Part shown: positions 28,546-37,064 of the stretch, piece after piece
How the letters are laid out: every line of letters begins with the position of its first letter
Position numbering within the stretch: the first letter of the stretch is position 1
NCBI RefSeq assembly: GCF_001298265.1
Contig: NZ_LGSZ01000037.1
Coordinates: forward strand, 1 to 64,000
Length of the DNA: 64,000 bases
Source of the DNA: Allobosea vaviloviae
GTDB lineage: Bacteria; Pseudomonadota; Alphaproteobacteria; Rhizobiales; Beijerinckiaceae
Direction of reading: 5' to 3'
The notes under the pieces: generated by a model
Database searches by the model: none
Seen by the model: the letters and a program-made list of their open reading frames with translations, nothing else
What the model was told of the DNA's origin: nothing
Translations under genes and position numbers: made by a program

Positions 28546-29838
28546 ATGACCAAAGACACATACGATTTCGAATTCGTCGATGAGGGGCTCAAGGCGCGTG
28601 TCGTCAGGGCCAAACGGGCGCAAAAGAGCAAGACCGACGGTGCGCAAGACCCACAGGCAAATGCCGATATCCCGGTCGTTGAGGTCTCGGCCGAGATCAT
28701 CGACGACAGCGCCACCACCATGGCGGTCTACGACCACGCCGCCGTTGAGCGGCAGATCGAGCTTCTGATCGGCAGGCCGTATTATGGCGACAGGGAAGAG
28801 TATCTCGGCTCCCCGCTGCCGACCCTGAACGAGTCAGATCAAGCCCGCCTCGACCGCTTGATCGGTCTCCACCACGATCCGCGTGCCGGACGTCGCGAGC
28901 TGCTGTTTGGAAGCGACGAGCATCTCGCCAACCTCGCGCGGGCCCGCAGACTCTGTCCGGGCTTCGAAGGCATCATCGACCTGATCATCCGCGCTGTTCA
29001 CCTCGCGATCCGCACCGGCACGCCGCTATTCGTACCGCCGCTCCTGCTGGTCGGTCCGCCCGGCACGGGCAAGACCCATGCAAGCCGGCAGATCGCCAGC
29101 GCGCTTCGAACCGACATTCATTCGGTCAGCTGTGCCACCAACAGTGACGCGCAGGCTCTGGTCGTCGGCCACCCGAGCTCGTGGAAAGCGGCCCGTATGG
29201 GCGTTCTAACCGAAGCTATGGCGTCGGGGTCCTCGGCCCAGCCGGTAATCCTGCTTGATGAGGCCGACAAGCTCCAGACCCACTGGAGCGAGAAGCCCTA
29301 CCACACGCTTCTGACCCTGCTCGAGCGCGAGAACAGCAGCGCCCTCGTCGACGAGTTCGTCCGCGCGCCTTTCAACCTGTCGGGCGCGATCATCATCGCG
29401 ACCGCCAACGACATCGAGGCGCTGCCCGCCTTCATCATCGACCGCTTCACCACCTTCGCGATCGATCCCCCCGTCGGAAAAGCGCTTCTGTCGGTCACGC
29501 GGCTGATCGCCGGGGACGTCGTTGCCGAACTGCGCGATGCGGTGGCGATGCCCTCCGATGACGTCCTGCTGCGGGCGGCGCGGCACAACCCGCGTCGCCT
29601 CGGCAAGCTGTTGCGACTGGCCTTCGGCTTCGCGGCGGCCGGCGCGCGCAATGCGTTGACGGTCAGCGACATCGAAGCCGCCGAGGCGCTCGCCATCGGC
29701 ACGGCGCAAAGCCGACCGATTGGGTTCATCCATCCCATGGCCGATACAGGTGATCGCGGGCGCGAGGGGAAGGCGGAAACCCATCGCGCGCGCGACGGTC
29801 GTCAGAAGGCGGGGAAGGAGCATGAAAGTGAGGGCTGA
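28546..29838 (+). CDS. AAA+ ATPase of the island module
   Basis: A 430-residue protein. Walker A GPPGTGKT is at about residues 171-178, Walker B VILLDEADKL at about 234-243, sensor 1 IIIATAND at about 282-289, and arginine-finger region FIIDRFTTFAI just after. The first roughly 120 residues are charged and probably a partner-binding or disordered segment; the last 40 are basic and disordered. It is closest in style to Lon- or MoxR-like single-domain AAA+ proteins, but there is no protease domain. ATG 28546 is chosen as the first start after the terminator hairpin. It could act on island proteins or on replication/transfer; no partner is recognised. Confidence 0.78.
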   Translation: MTKDTYDFEFVDEGLKARVVRAKRAQKSKTDGAQDPQANADIPVVEVSAEIIDDSATTMAVYDHAAVERQIELLIGRPYYGDREEYLGSPLPTLNESDQARLDRLIGLHHDPRAGRRELLFGSDEHLANLARARRLCPGFEGIIDLIIRAVHLAIRTGTPLFVPPLLLVGPPGTGKTHASRQIASALRTDIHSVSCATNSDAQALVVGHPSSWKAARMGVLTEAMASGSSAQPVILLDEADKLQTHWSEKPYHTLLTLLERENSSALVDEFVRAPFNLSGAIIIATANDIEALPAFIIDRFTTFAIDPPVGKALLSVTRLIAGDVVAELRDAVAMPSDDVLLRAARHNPRRLGKLLRLAFGFAAAGARNALTVSDIEAAEALAIGTAQSRPIGFIHPMADTGDRGREGKAETHRARDGRQKAGKEHESEG

Positions 29839-29888
29839 AGGGGAATACCCCCCTGAAAGCCGCTCGACGACGTAACCGAGACCGAACA

Positions 29889-30785
29889 ATGACCACCAAA
29901 TCGATCACACCACCCGCCGGCACCGGTGCCGGCTTCATCCCGCAGAGCCACCAGACCTCGAAGAAGCAGCCCGGGGTCCCGCTGCTGCCGCCCGGAAGCG
30001 CCGGCGCCGTGACGCGCTGGTGGCCAGTGCGCTGGCCCCGGGTCGGCGGCGTCGCGCTCCTGCCGCTGTCGGCTGCTGCCTTCACCAGCGAAGCCTTCCA
30101 GAACGCCTACGTCCCCGGCACGCTCGCCTACATCTACTGCGCCGGCTGCGGCGAGGATCACCGGATGCCGCAGGTCGCGACCGGCCTGCTCGGCGTCGCC
30201 AGGCGCCTCTTCGCCGCGATCCACAAGGTCTCGGTGACGTCGCAGGTCAAGCTCACCGACCGTGTTCGCGAGCTCAACCGGGATCGCTATGGCAGCATCA
30301 CCATCAGCGCCGACGGGTACCTCTGCTCCGATCGCGGCTTCGACAACTGGATGCTCCAGCACATCCTGCCCGAGGGCGCAGCCCTCCCCGGCTCGCCGGT
30401 CTCGATCGGCAACCGCTGCCTCCCGGTCCGGCTGCCGCTGGGGCTCTCGAAGGACGAGTTCGAGGAGCGCCTGCACCAGCGCATGCACGATGCGTCCCTC
30501 AATGCCTGGCTGAAGACGCCCAAGGCGCGGCAGCACTGCACCCAGATCGGATATGCCCCCGCCGAGTTAAGCCGGCAGACGGCCTACGGCTTCGGCGATA
30601 GCGTCCGCTTCAGTGAGGCCAAGGAGTTCTACTTCTTCCGCCCAAAATCCGATGACGCGGACCGCCTCATCCGCATCGCCGAGGTCATCATCCACGACTG
30701 GGTCATGAACCCAGCGTCTCGCCGCAAGCTCGTCAGCTACAAGTCGCTGGGGCAGGGATACGTCTCGGCGTTACCCGGCGCCTAA
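29889..30785 (+). CDS. Hypothetical protein with a possible zinc-binding CxxC
   Basis: A 298-residue protein that I do not recognise. Residues about 80-87 read YIYCAGCGEDH, a C-x2-C-x3-H cluster that may bind zinc. A Pro/Gly-rich N-terminal 45 residues is probably flexible, and the second half is basic and aromatic (for example EFYFFRPKSDD). It starts 50 bases after the AAA+ gene and is likely co-transcribed with it. It is the last gene of the module before the integrase region. Confidence 0.65.
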   Translation: MTTKSITPPAGTGAGFIPQSHQTSKKQPGVPLLPPGSAGAVTRWWPVRWPRVGGVALLPLSAAAFTSEAFQNAYVPGTLAYIYCAGCGEDHRMPQVATGLLGVARRLFAAIHKVSVTSQVKLTDRVRELNRDRYGSITISADGYLCSDRGFDNWMLQHILPEGAALPGSPVSIGNRCLPVRLPLGLSKDEFEERLHQRMHDASLNAWLKTPKARQHCTQIGYAPAELSRQTAYGFGDSVRFSEAKEFYFFRPKSDDADRLIRIAEVIIHDWVMNPASRRKLVSYKSLGQGYVSALPGA

Positions 30786-31204
30786 CTTCAGGGGACATAG
30801 AAAGCTTGCTGTCTCCAACGCCGGGCGGGACACCGACTCGGAGAAGACGGCGCTTTATGGTAGAGGTGGTTGGGATCGAAGCGCGATTCGCATTCAGCGC
30901 AACGGTGCTACCCAGTTTAACGAAAGGAAATAGGCGAAGAATAACGATCTTCCCGAACGATCATGCCAGTTCGCTCCGTTAATGAGGCGACGTTTGATCG
31001 AAGGTTCCGCCACCGTCAGTTCGATGAACATGCCGGGGCGTCGTGTGAATTTGCGAGCTGGGACAGCGAGAATGGACCCGCAGGTGTGAGCGTCGGAACC
31101 GCGCTACGCCTCCCGTACTAGGGAAGTGCAAGAACCTAGGCCGAACTCGAGTGCACGGAACCGCATCAGCCTTTGGCCGGTGCCTAACTCTGTGGGCTCT
31201 TCGA
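30786..31204. other. 419-base spacer upstream of the excision/integration genes
   Basis: No convincing gene. The sequence is less GC-rich than the coding DNA (for example around 30915-30975) and probably holds promoter and recombination control sites. No repeat or tRNA-like segment was found here. Confidence 0.5.
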
Positions 31205-31543
31205 ATGTCAAAACCCTCCCAAGTCACCCTATCTAAATCCGCCTCCTGGTCGGACGTTACGCGTTCTCCCGGAGATACGGTCGAGACGCCGACGCCGGAT
31301 ATCCGGCGTCCTCTAAGCGGGCTGTTTCCGACCGAGAGCGAGATCGCCCGCAGAGTGGGCCAAGATCTTTCTGGATGGCGAGCGCGCGCCACGATTCTCG
31401 AGAGGGACGGTCTTCCACGGATCTGCCCTATCATGGGCGCGCGCTACTGGCCGTCAGTAAAAGCCTATTTTGATCACAGATACGGGGTTGGTAATGTCTC
31501 TCCGTCCGCCATGGACGGAATGGAGAATCTCGATGCCCTATGA
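31205..31543 (+). CDS. Small DNA-binding protein, candidate excisionase/recombination directionality factor
   Basis: A 112-residue protein. Its second half contains a helix-turn-helix-like stretch (TESEIARRVGQDLSGW, then ILERDGLPR and the wing-like GARYWPSVKAYFDH), similar in plan to AlpA/Xis-type winged helices. ATG 31205 is preferred over the upstream in-frame start at 31151, which extends into low-complexity sequence. Its end overlaps the integrase start by 11 bases, an arrangement usual for excisionase-integrase pairs. The function is inferred from position. Confidence 0.55.
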   Translation: MSKPSQVTLSKSASWSDVTRSPGDTVETPTPDIRRPLSGLFPTESEIARRVGQDLSGWRARATILERDGLPRICPIMGARYWPSVKAYFDHRYGVGNVSPSAMDGMENLDAL

Positions 31544-32777
31544 AAAATCGCCCACACCTGGCCTGAAGCGCAGGCGACAGCAGAAGGGGCATGCTCTTTA
31601 CTGGATCGCCCGCGAAGACATCGTCAAAGCGGGCTACACGCCAAAGAGCGTGCGGTTGCATTACGCCGATACGCCGGAGGAACTGCCGTTGATATCGGCC
31701 GCCTGTCAGCGCCTCCAGGCGGAGATGCTGGCTTGGTCAGCCGGCGCAAAGCAGGATTATAAGTCCTTCGACGGGACGATCGGAGCACTTTCGCGCCGTT
31801 TCCAGATCGATGATGAAAGCCCGGTCCAAGGCTGGAAGTACAATACCCGCCGCTCGCAGCTGTACATCGTGGGCACGATCGAGGAAGCCTTCGGTGCGCG
31901 CGCGCTCACGGCCCTCGGCCTGAAGGATTTCCGGCGCTGGTATGATGCCGCCAAGCTGCCGAAGAAGGCGGGCGGGCTCGAGCGGGTCGATCGAGCGTGC
32001 AAGATCATCAAGATGATCCGGGAGATGCTGCGCTATGGCGTGGCGGCCGAACTCGACCAGCCGCAATGCATCCGGCTGCTGACCATTCTTGAATCGACCG
32101 AGTTCAAGACGGCCAAGCGCCGGCGGTCCCGCCTCGAACACAATCAGGTCGTCTCCTTTATCGTCGAGGCGGTCGCGGCGAAGCGCATCTCGCTTGCGCT
32201 CGGCACGGCGATCCAGTTCGAAACCGGCATGCGGCAGAAAGATGTCATCGGCGAATGGGAGCCTGTCCGGGCGGGCGAAGAGCCTACCGGAATCGTCTTG
32301 CGCGGCCGTCGCGGTAAGGGTTGGCGCCGCTGGTGCAACGGCCTGACCTGGGCCGATCTTGGGCGCAGCATGGTGATCTCGAAGGAGACCACGAAGACGG
32401 GCGCGATCGTCTCGCACGATCTCAAGATGTTTCCCCTCGTCACCGGCTTGCTCGCTCAGATCCCGGCCGAGCAGCGCATAGGCGCGCTGATCGTCGACGA
32501 GACGGCCGGTCGCCCTTATGCCGAGTTCGCCTATGCCCGCGACTGGCGGGTGATCGCGCGCGCCGCCGGGATCCCCGACGCCGTCTGGAATACAGACGCA
32601 AGGGCCGGGGCAATCACGGAAGCCGAGGACGCCGGCGCCGAGCTCGACACAATTCGAGGCTCGATTGGCCACACTCAGGCATCGACGACCGCCCGCTACT
32701 CCCGAGGAGCGATCGGCAAAAGCCGCGCGATCGCGAAACAACGCAGCGCCTATAGGAATGGCGAGAACAAAGCCTAA
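31533..32777 (+). CDS. int: Tyrosine recombinase (integrase) of the genomic island
   Basis: A 414-residue site-specific recombinase. The C-terminal catalytic domain shows the first Arg in FETGMRQKDV, the second Arg box in NTDARAGAITEA, the GHTQASTTARYSR box with His, and the nucleophile Tyr in ARYSR. A DNA-binding core domain precedes it (about residues 80-190). ATG 31533 is chosen for its upstream GGAGA. It sits 84 bases from the 3' end of tRNA-Gly, so it most likely integrated the element into that tRNA gene. Confidence 0.9.
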   Translation: MPYEKSPTPGLKRRRQQKGHALYWIAREDIVKAGYTPKSVRLHYADTPEELPLISAACQRLQAEMLAWSAGAKQDYKSFDGTIGALSRRFQIDDESPVQGWKYNTRRSQLYIVGTIEEAFGARALTALGLKDFRRWYDAAKLPKKAGGLERVDRACKIIKMIREMLRYGVAAELDQPQCIRLLTILESTEFKTAKRRRSRLEHNQVVSFIVEAVAAKRISLALGTAIQFETGMRQKDVIGEWEPVRAGEEPTGIVLRGRRGKGWRRWCNGLTWADLGRSMVISKETTKTGAIVSHDLKMFPLVTGLLAQIPAEQRIGALIVDETAGRPYAEFAYARDWRVIARAAGIPDAVWNTDARAGAITEAEDAGAELDTIRGSIGHTQASTTARYSRGAIGKSRAIAKQRSAYRNGENKA

Positions 32778-32785
32778 TCAGGCAT

Positions 32786-32815
32786 GGGGAACGTGTTGGG
32801 GAACGTAGGGAACGA
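32786..32815. repeat. Three GGGAACG direct repeats between integrase and tRNA
   Basis: GGGAACG begins at 32787, 32799 and 32808, with GGGGAACGT perfect in the first two copies. Direct repeats next to an attachment site are typical arm-type binding sites for tyrosine integrases or their excisionases. Confidence 0.5.
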
Positions 32816-32861
32816 GAGTTCAACGGTAGGCCGTCTAACTAGCTGGGTTCCAAAAGATTTT

Positions 32862-32936
32862 TGGAGCGGGCGATCGGGATCGAACCGACGACATTCAGCT
32901 TGGGAAGCTGACGTTCTACCACTGAACTACGCCCGC
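32862..32936 (-). tRNA. tRNA-Gly (anticodon CCC), island attachment gene
   Basis: On the minus strand a full cloverleaf folds. The acceptor stem GCGGGCG pairs with CGCCCGC, the discriminator is U and CCA is encoded. The anticodon stem UCAGC/GCUGA encloses the loop UUCCCAA, giving anticodon CCC (bases 32902-32904); the T-loop region is GGUUCGAUCC. The 3' end faces the integrase, so the attachment site is expected in the 3' half of this gene. A partial duplicate should mark the far end of the island, outside the window. Confidence 0.95.
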
Positions 32937-33056
32937 ATGCGTCCGGAGCGGCGCGAGGTCTGCGCCGGAGCAGGCCGTTCATAGCGGCTTGCGGGGCGGG
33001 TGTCATCCGGGAATTGGCAACGCCCCGGGTCGATGGCGCGGGACGGGCGCTGCTTT

Positions 33057-34244
33057 TCAGCTCCGGAAATGCTTCGAGAGCTTGAGCGACTGCCCCTGAT
33101 AGTTCGAGGTACCGATCTCGCCATAAAGCGCGTCGGGCTCAGCCGCCATGCGCTCAAAGGCGAGCCGACCGACGACCTGGCCATCCTCGAGCAGGAAGGG
33201 AACTTCGTGGCTGCGGACCTCCAGCACGCCGCGCGAGCCCGGCAGGCCGCCGGCGCTTGCGCCGAAGCCGGGGTCGAAAAAGCCGGCATAGTGGACGCGG
33301 AACTCGCCCATCGTCGGGTCGATCGGCGCCATCTCGGCGGCATAGCCGGCGGGAATGTGAAGTTTTTCCTTGGAGGCCAAGATGTAGAATTGGTGCGGGT
33401 CGAGGATGAGGCGCCTGGCGCTACGGGCCGGGATGGGCGTCCAGAAGTCGTCGATCGAGTAGGCTGCGATGCGGTCGACGTCGATGACGTCGGTGAAGCG
33501 CTGCGCCTGATATCCAATCGTCTCTCCATTATGAGAGCCCGCGAGGTGGATGCTGAACTGCAGGCCGTTCTGGATGACCGGAACACCGTCGACCAGCGGC
33601 GTCTCCCGGTGGATGTCGCGCAACTCCTTGTCGGAGACGCGAAAGCCGATCGCCTCCTCCTGCCCGGAGTTGCGCCGCCGGAAGCGCAGCTGGTTCAGCC
33701 GACTGCCCTTGCGCACCTTGATCGAGAAGCTAGCCGGTGAGATTTCGGCATAAAGCTTGCCCGAATAGCCACCGGGCACGGTGTCGAACATGCTGGCACG
33801 GTCGGCGATCAACCGCGTGAAGACGTCGAGCCGACCGGTCGAACTCTTCGGATTGGCGAAGGCGGAAATCGTGGTCGGCAGATCATCGAGCGATTCCATG
33901 AGCTCAACGACATACACGCAGTTCTTCTCGAGGATGGCGCCACCCTCGAGCGAAAATTCGTCCTGGGTCAGGTCGGAGAGAGCTTTCTCGACGGTCTTGT
34001 TCGGACCGGGCAGGAAGCTGGCGCGGACGCGATACGCCTTGTGGCCAAGGCGCAGGTCGATGCTCGCCGGCTGATACTGACTCTCGGCGAAGGCGCCCGA
34101 GATCGAGCGGACCATGCCACGCTGGACGAGCTTGCGGATATCCTGGCGCGGCAGCACGCCGGACGGGCCGCTGAGGCTCGACGAGTGCGGGCCCTTCTCG
34201 ATATCCGCCAGCATGTCAGGAACGGCCATTGATCGGTTGCCCAT
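33057..34244 (-). CDS. dcd: dCTP deaminase, double-domain alphaproteobacterial form
   Basis: A 395-residue protein of the dCTP deaminase/dUTPase fold present twice in tandem. The first half has YQPASIDLRLG and FANPKSSTGRLDVF; the second half has the parallel LILDPHQFYILASKE, FDPGFG and GSRGVLEVRSHEVPF patterns. Escherichia coli Dcd is 193 residues; the roughly 360-400-residue form is usual in alphaproteobacteria. It converts dCTP to dUTP for thymidylate supply. Two starts (34244 and 34229) are close; neither has a strong ribosome-binding site. Confidence 0.85.
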   Translation of the reverse strand: MGNRSMAVPDMLADIEKGPHSSSLSGPSGVLPRQDIRKLVQRGMVRSISGAFAESQYQPASIDLRLGHKAYRVRASFLPGPNKTVEKALSDLTQDEFSLEGGAILEKNCVYVVELMESLDDLPTTISAFANPKSSTGRLDVFTRLIADRASMFDTVPGGYSGKLYAEISPASFSIKVRKGSRLNQLRFRRRNSGQEEAIGFRVSDKELRDIHRETPLVDGVPVIQNGLQFSIHLAGSHNGETIGYQAQRFTDVIDVDRIAAYSIDDFWTPIPARSARRLILDPHQFYILASKEKLHIPAGYAAEMAPIDPTMGEFRVHYAGFFDPGFGASAGGLPGSRGVLEVRSHEVPFLLEDGQVVGRLAFERMAAEPDALYGEIGTSNYQGQSLKLSKHFRS

Positions 34245-34419
34245 CTGTGGCGACGACAAACATTCTCTTTGATCGCGCGTTGCGGCGCAGGCGAGTCCCC
34301 TAGCACGACTTGTCCACGCGATTCGAGCATCCTGAGCGGGTTGACCGCCCGGCTCCGACGCCGCAAACACGGGGGATGATGGCGGTCGCGGCCGGACCGC
34401 CGGCTCGGGAGTCGTGGCG

Positions 34420-34812
34420 ATGTATCAAGCCGAGACGCATGGCGTGCGCGTGACTGCCGTGCCGAGCTTCATGGAAGGCGAATCCTCGCATGCGCAGGGG
34501 CGCTATTTCTGGGCCTACACCATGGAAATCCTCAATCTCTCGGCGCAGACTGTGCAATTGATGAGCCGCCACTGGTTCATCACGGATGGACGCGGCGAGG
34601 TTCATGAGGTGCGCGGCGACGGCGTCGTCGGCCAGCAGCCGGTGCTGCGCCCGGGCGAGAGCTACAGCTACACCTCGGGCTGCCCGCTGATGACGCCCGA
34701 TGGCTCGATGCGCGGCTTCTATGCCATGCTCGGCGAGGACGGCGTGATCTTCGACGTCGAAGTCCCGCTGTTTCCGCTCGATTCCCCTTATGTGAAGAAG
34801 GTCCTGCATTGA
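34420..34812 (+). CDS. apaG: ApaG protein
   Basis: A 130-residue protein matching ApaG (Co2+/Mg2+ efflux-named, FN3-like fold): YFWAYTMEILNLS, QLMSRHWFITDGRG, VVGQQPVLRPGESYSYTSG and the C-terminal DVEVPLFPLDSP. The biochemical role is unsettled; mutants elsewhere affect divalent cation phenotypes. A GTG two codons earlier (34414) is an alternative start. Its stop overlaps the TTG start of argE, indicating coupling. Confidence 0.9.
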   Translation: MYQAETHGVRVTAVPSFMEGESSHAQGRYFWAYTMEILNLSAQTVQLMSRHWFITDGRGEVHEVRGDGVVGQQPVLRPGESYSYTSGCPLMTPDGSMRGFYAMLGEDGVIFDVEVPLFPLDSPYVKKVLH

Positions 34813-35984
34813 CTGCTCCCTCGCCGACCGGTGAGCGCCTCGCGCCGCTCGACATGCTCGCCAAGCTCGTTTCCTTCGACACGGTGAGCCATAAGTCCAA
34901 CCTGCCGCTGATCGCCTTCGTCGAGGACTATCTGGCGGGCTGGGGCGTCTCCTCGGTCCGCATCCCCAACGCGACCGGCGACAAGGCGGCGCTGTTTGCC
35001 ACGATCGGCCCGCAAGGTCAGGGCGGCGTGCTGCTCTCGGGCCATACCGACGTGGTGCCGGTCGAGGGCCAGGCCTGGAGCCGAGACCCGTTCACGCTGC
35101 ATGTCGAGAACGGCCGGGCCTATGGCCGCGGTGCCGTCGACATGAAGGGGTTCATCGCGCTGGCTTTGGCGCTGGTGCCGGATTTCCTGGCGGCCGATCT
35201 CAAGACGCCGATCCACCTGTTCTTCTCCTATGACGAGGAGGTCACCTGCCTCGGCGTCGTCGACGGCATCGCGCGCATGGGCGTGGATCTGCCACGTCCG
35301 CGCGCCGTGATTGTGGGCGAGCCGACCTCGCTGGAACTCGCCGACGCGCATAAGGGCATCCGCACCTTCTTCACGACCATCACCGGCGTGCCGGCGCATT
35401 CCTCGAAGCCGCATCTCGGGGCGAGTGCCGTGCATGGCGGCATCAGGCTGTCGGCCGGGCTGGTTGGTTTCGCCGACGAGCGCGAGGCGAACCCGGACCA
35501 GAGCGGCCGCTTCGACCCGCCCTATGACACCGTGCATGTCGGCAAGTTCCATGGCGGGATCGCCCGCAACATCCTGGCGGATCGCTGCGATCTGTCCTGG
35601 GAGGTCCGCACCCTGCCGGGCTCCGATCCGGAGGACGTGCCGGCCCGCTTTGCCGCCTTGTCGCAGGAGGTGCTGGCCCGGATGCGCAAGACCGCCCCTT
35701 CGGCCACGATCGAGACGGTGATGAGCTCGGACGTGCCGGGCCTCGCGCCCGATCCCGGCTCCGAGGCCGAGACGCTGGTGATGCGGCTGGCCGGCCGCAA
35801 CAGCACCATCGCCGTCGCCTATGCGACGGAAGCGGGCCATTTCCAGCGGGCGGGGCTGCCGACGATCGTCTGCGGTCCCGGCTCGATCGACCAGGCGCAC
35901 CAGCCTGACGAATACATCACGCTGGAGCAGTTCGCCACGGGCGAGGCCTTCATGCGCAAGCTGATGGCGGAGTGCCGGGGGTAA
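34809..35984 (+). CDS. argE: Acetylornithine deacetylase
   Basis: A 391-residue M20-family metallopeptidase. Metal and catalytic motifs are visible: SGHTDVVPVEG (His/Asp), GRGAVDMKGFIAL, SYDEEVTCLG (catalytic Glu-Glu) and ATEAGHFQRAGLP. It hydrolyses N-acetylornithine to ornithine in arginine synthesis, fitting the argF and argD genes nearby. The start is TTG overlapping the apaG stop (TTGA); a later ATG (MLAKLVSFD) would remove 14 residues. Confidence 0.9.
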   Translation: MTAPSPTGERLAPLDMLAKLVSFDTVSHKSNLPLIAFVEDYLAGWGVSSVRIPNATGDKAALFATIGPQGQGGVLLSGHTDVVPVEGQAWSRDPFTLHVENGRAYGRGAVDMKGFIALALALVPDFLAADLKTPIHLFFSYDEEVTCLGVVDGIARMGVDLPRPRAVIVGEPTSLELADAHKGIRTFFTTITGVPAHSSKPHLGASAVHGGIRLSAGLVGFADEREANPDQSGRFDPPYDTVHVGKFHGGIARNILADRCDLSWEVRTLPGSDPEDVPARFAALSQEVLARMRKTAPSATIETVMSSDVPGLAPDPGSEAETLVMRLAGRNSTIAVAYATEAGHFQRAGLPTIVCGPGSIDQAHQPDEYITLEQFATGEAFMRKLMAECRG

Positions 35985-35997
35985 CGCTTATCCGACA

Positions 35998-36027
35998 CGT
36001 CATACTCGGGCTTCGCCGAGTATGACG
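35998..36027. terminator. 12-bp perfect hairpin between argE and hslO
   Basis: CGTCATACTCGG (35998-36009) pairs exactly with CCGAGTATGACG (36016-36027) around a GCTTCG loop. It sits between convergent genes, so it can stop transcription from both sides, although the T runs are missing. The sequence also resembles dispersed palindromic repeats of this group. Confidence 0.6.
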
Positions 36028-36038
36028 GCGGACGGCCT

Positions 36039-37064
36039 TCACTCCCCCGCCAGCCCGTCCTCGACCTCGGTCGCCGCGAAGACATAGCGCCGCGAGCAGA
36101 ACTCGCAGGTGACGCCGAGCGTGCCGTCATCGGCAACCATCGCCTTGCGGTCCTCGCCTGAGAAGCCGCGCAGCATGCCAAGCACGCGCTCACGCGAGCA
36201 GCGGCAGGCTTCGTGAACCAGGGTCGGCTCGAAGACCCGCGCGCCACGCTCGTGGAAGAGCCTGTAGAGCAGACGCTCGCTCTCCAGCAGCGGGTCGAGC
36301 AGTTCGTGATCCTCGACCGTCTCGACCAGCGAGCGCGCTTCCGCCCAGGCATCGTCGCTGATCCCGTCGGGATCCGTGTTGGTCAGGATCTCGTGGCCTT
36401 CGGGCGCGTCGCCCGGATGCATGTCGGCGGCGCGCAGGCGGTCGACCGAATGCGGCATGAACTGGACCAGGAGCCCGCCGGCGCGCCAATGCCGGCTGCC
36501 GCCGGGGCCGACGATCGAACCGACGCCGAGCCGGATCCGGCTCGGGATCTGCTCGGACTGGCGGAAATACTGATGCGCCGCCTCTTCGAGGCTCTGGCGG
36601 TTCAAAGCCACCACGCCCTGATAGCGCGTCGTCGCCGAGCCCTGATCGACGGTCATGGCGAGATGACCCTCGCCGAGCAGATCTCCGGTGCTCAAGCTGC
36701 CGGCCGCGACCGCGTCCGCAAGCTTCGCCTCGTCGATATGTGCAACGGCGCGAAAACTGTCGGGTGCGTTGAAGTCGACGACCATCATCGAGATCGCCCC
36801 GTCGCTCTTGGTCTGGAGCTGGAAACGGCCCTCGAATTTCAGCGCCGTGCCAAGCAGCACGGTCAGTGCCGCGGCCTCGCCGAGCACGCGGGCGACGGGT
36901 TCCGGATAGTCGTGCCGGGCCAGGATGGTGTCGATCGAGGAGCCAAGTCGCACGACGCGGCCACGCACGTCGAGATCGGGTACCGTGAAGGGCACGACGC
37001 GGTCGTCGAGCGCGGCCAGGCTTTCAAGCGCAGCATACCCCGCGCCGGTGTCGGTATCGGCCAT
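36039..37064 (-). CDS. hslO: Hsp33 redox-regulated chaperone
   Basis: A 341-residue protein of the Hsp33 family. The redox switch is intact: CRC near the C-terminus (ACRCSRERV) and CEFC about 30 residues later, which bind zinc when reduced and release it on oxidation. The body has the Hsp33 fold patterns TVLLGTALKFEGRFQLQTKS and GEGHLAMTVDQG. It holds unfolding proteins under oxidative stress. The start at 37064 overlaps the argF stop (TGATG), so it is co-translated with argF. The N-terminal extension in the longer frame is argF shadow. Confidence 0.92.
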   Translation of the reverse strand: MADTDTGAGYAALESLAALDDRVVPFTVPDLDVRGRVVRLGSSIDTILARHDYPEPVARVLGEAAALTVLLGTALKFEGRFQLQTKSDGAISMMVVDFNAPDSFRAVAHIDEAKLADAVAAGSLSTGDLLGEGHLAMTVDQGSATTRYQGVVALNRQSLEEAAHQYFRQSEQIPSRIRLGVGSIVGPGGSRHWRAGGLLVQFMPHSVDRLRAADMHPGDAPEGHEILTNTDPDGISDDAWAEARSLVETVEDHELLDPLLESERLLYRLFHERGARVFEPTLVHEACRCSRERVLGMLRGFSGEDRKAMVADDGTLGVTCEFCSRRYVFAATEVEDGLAGE

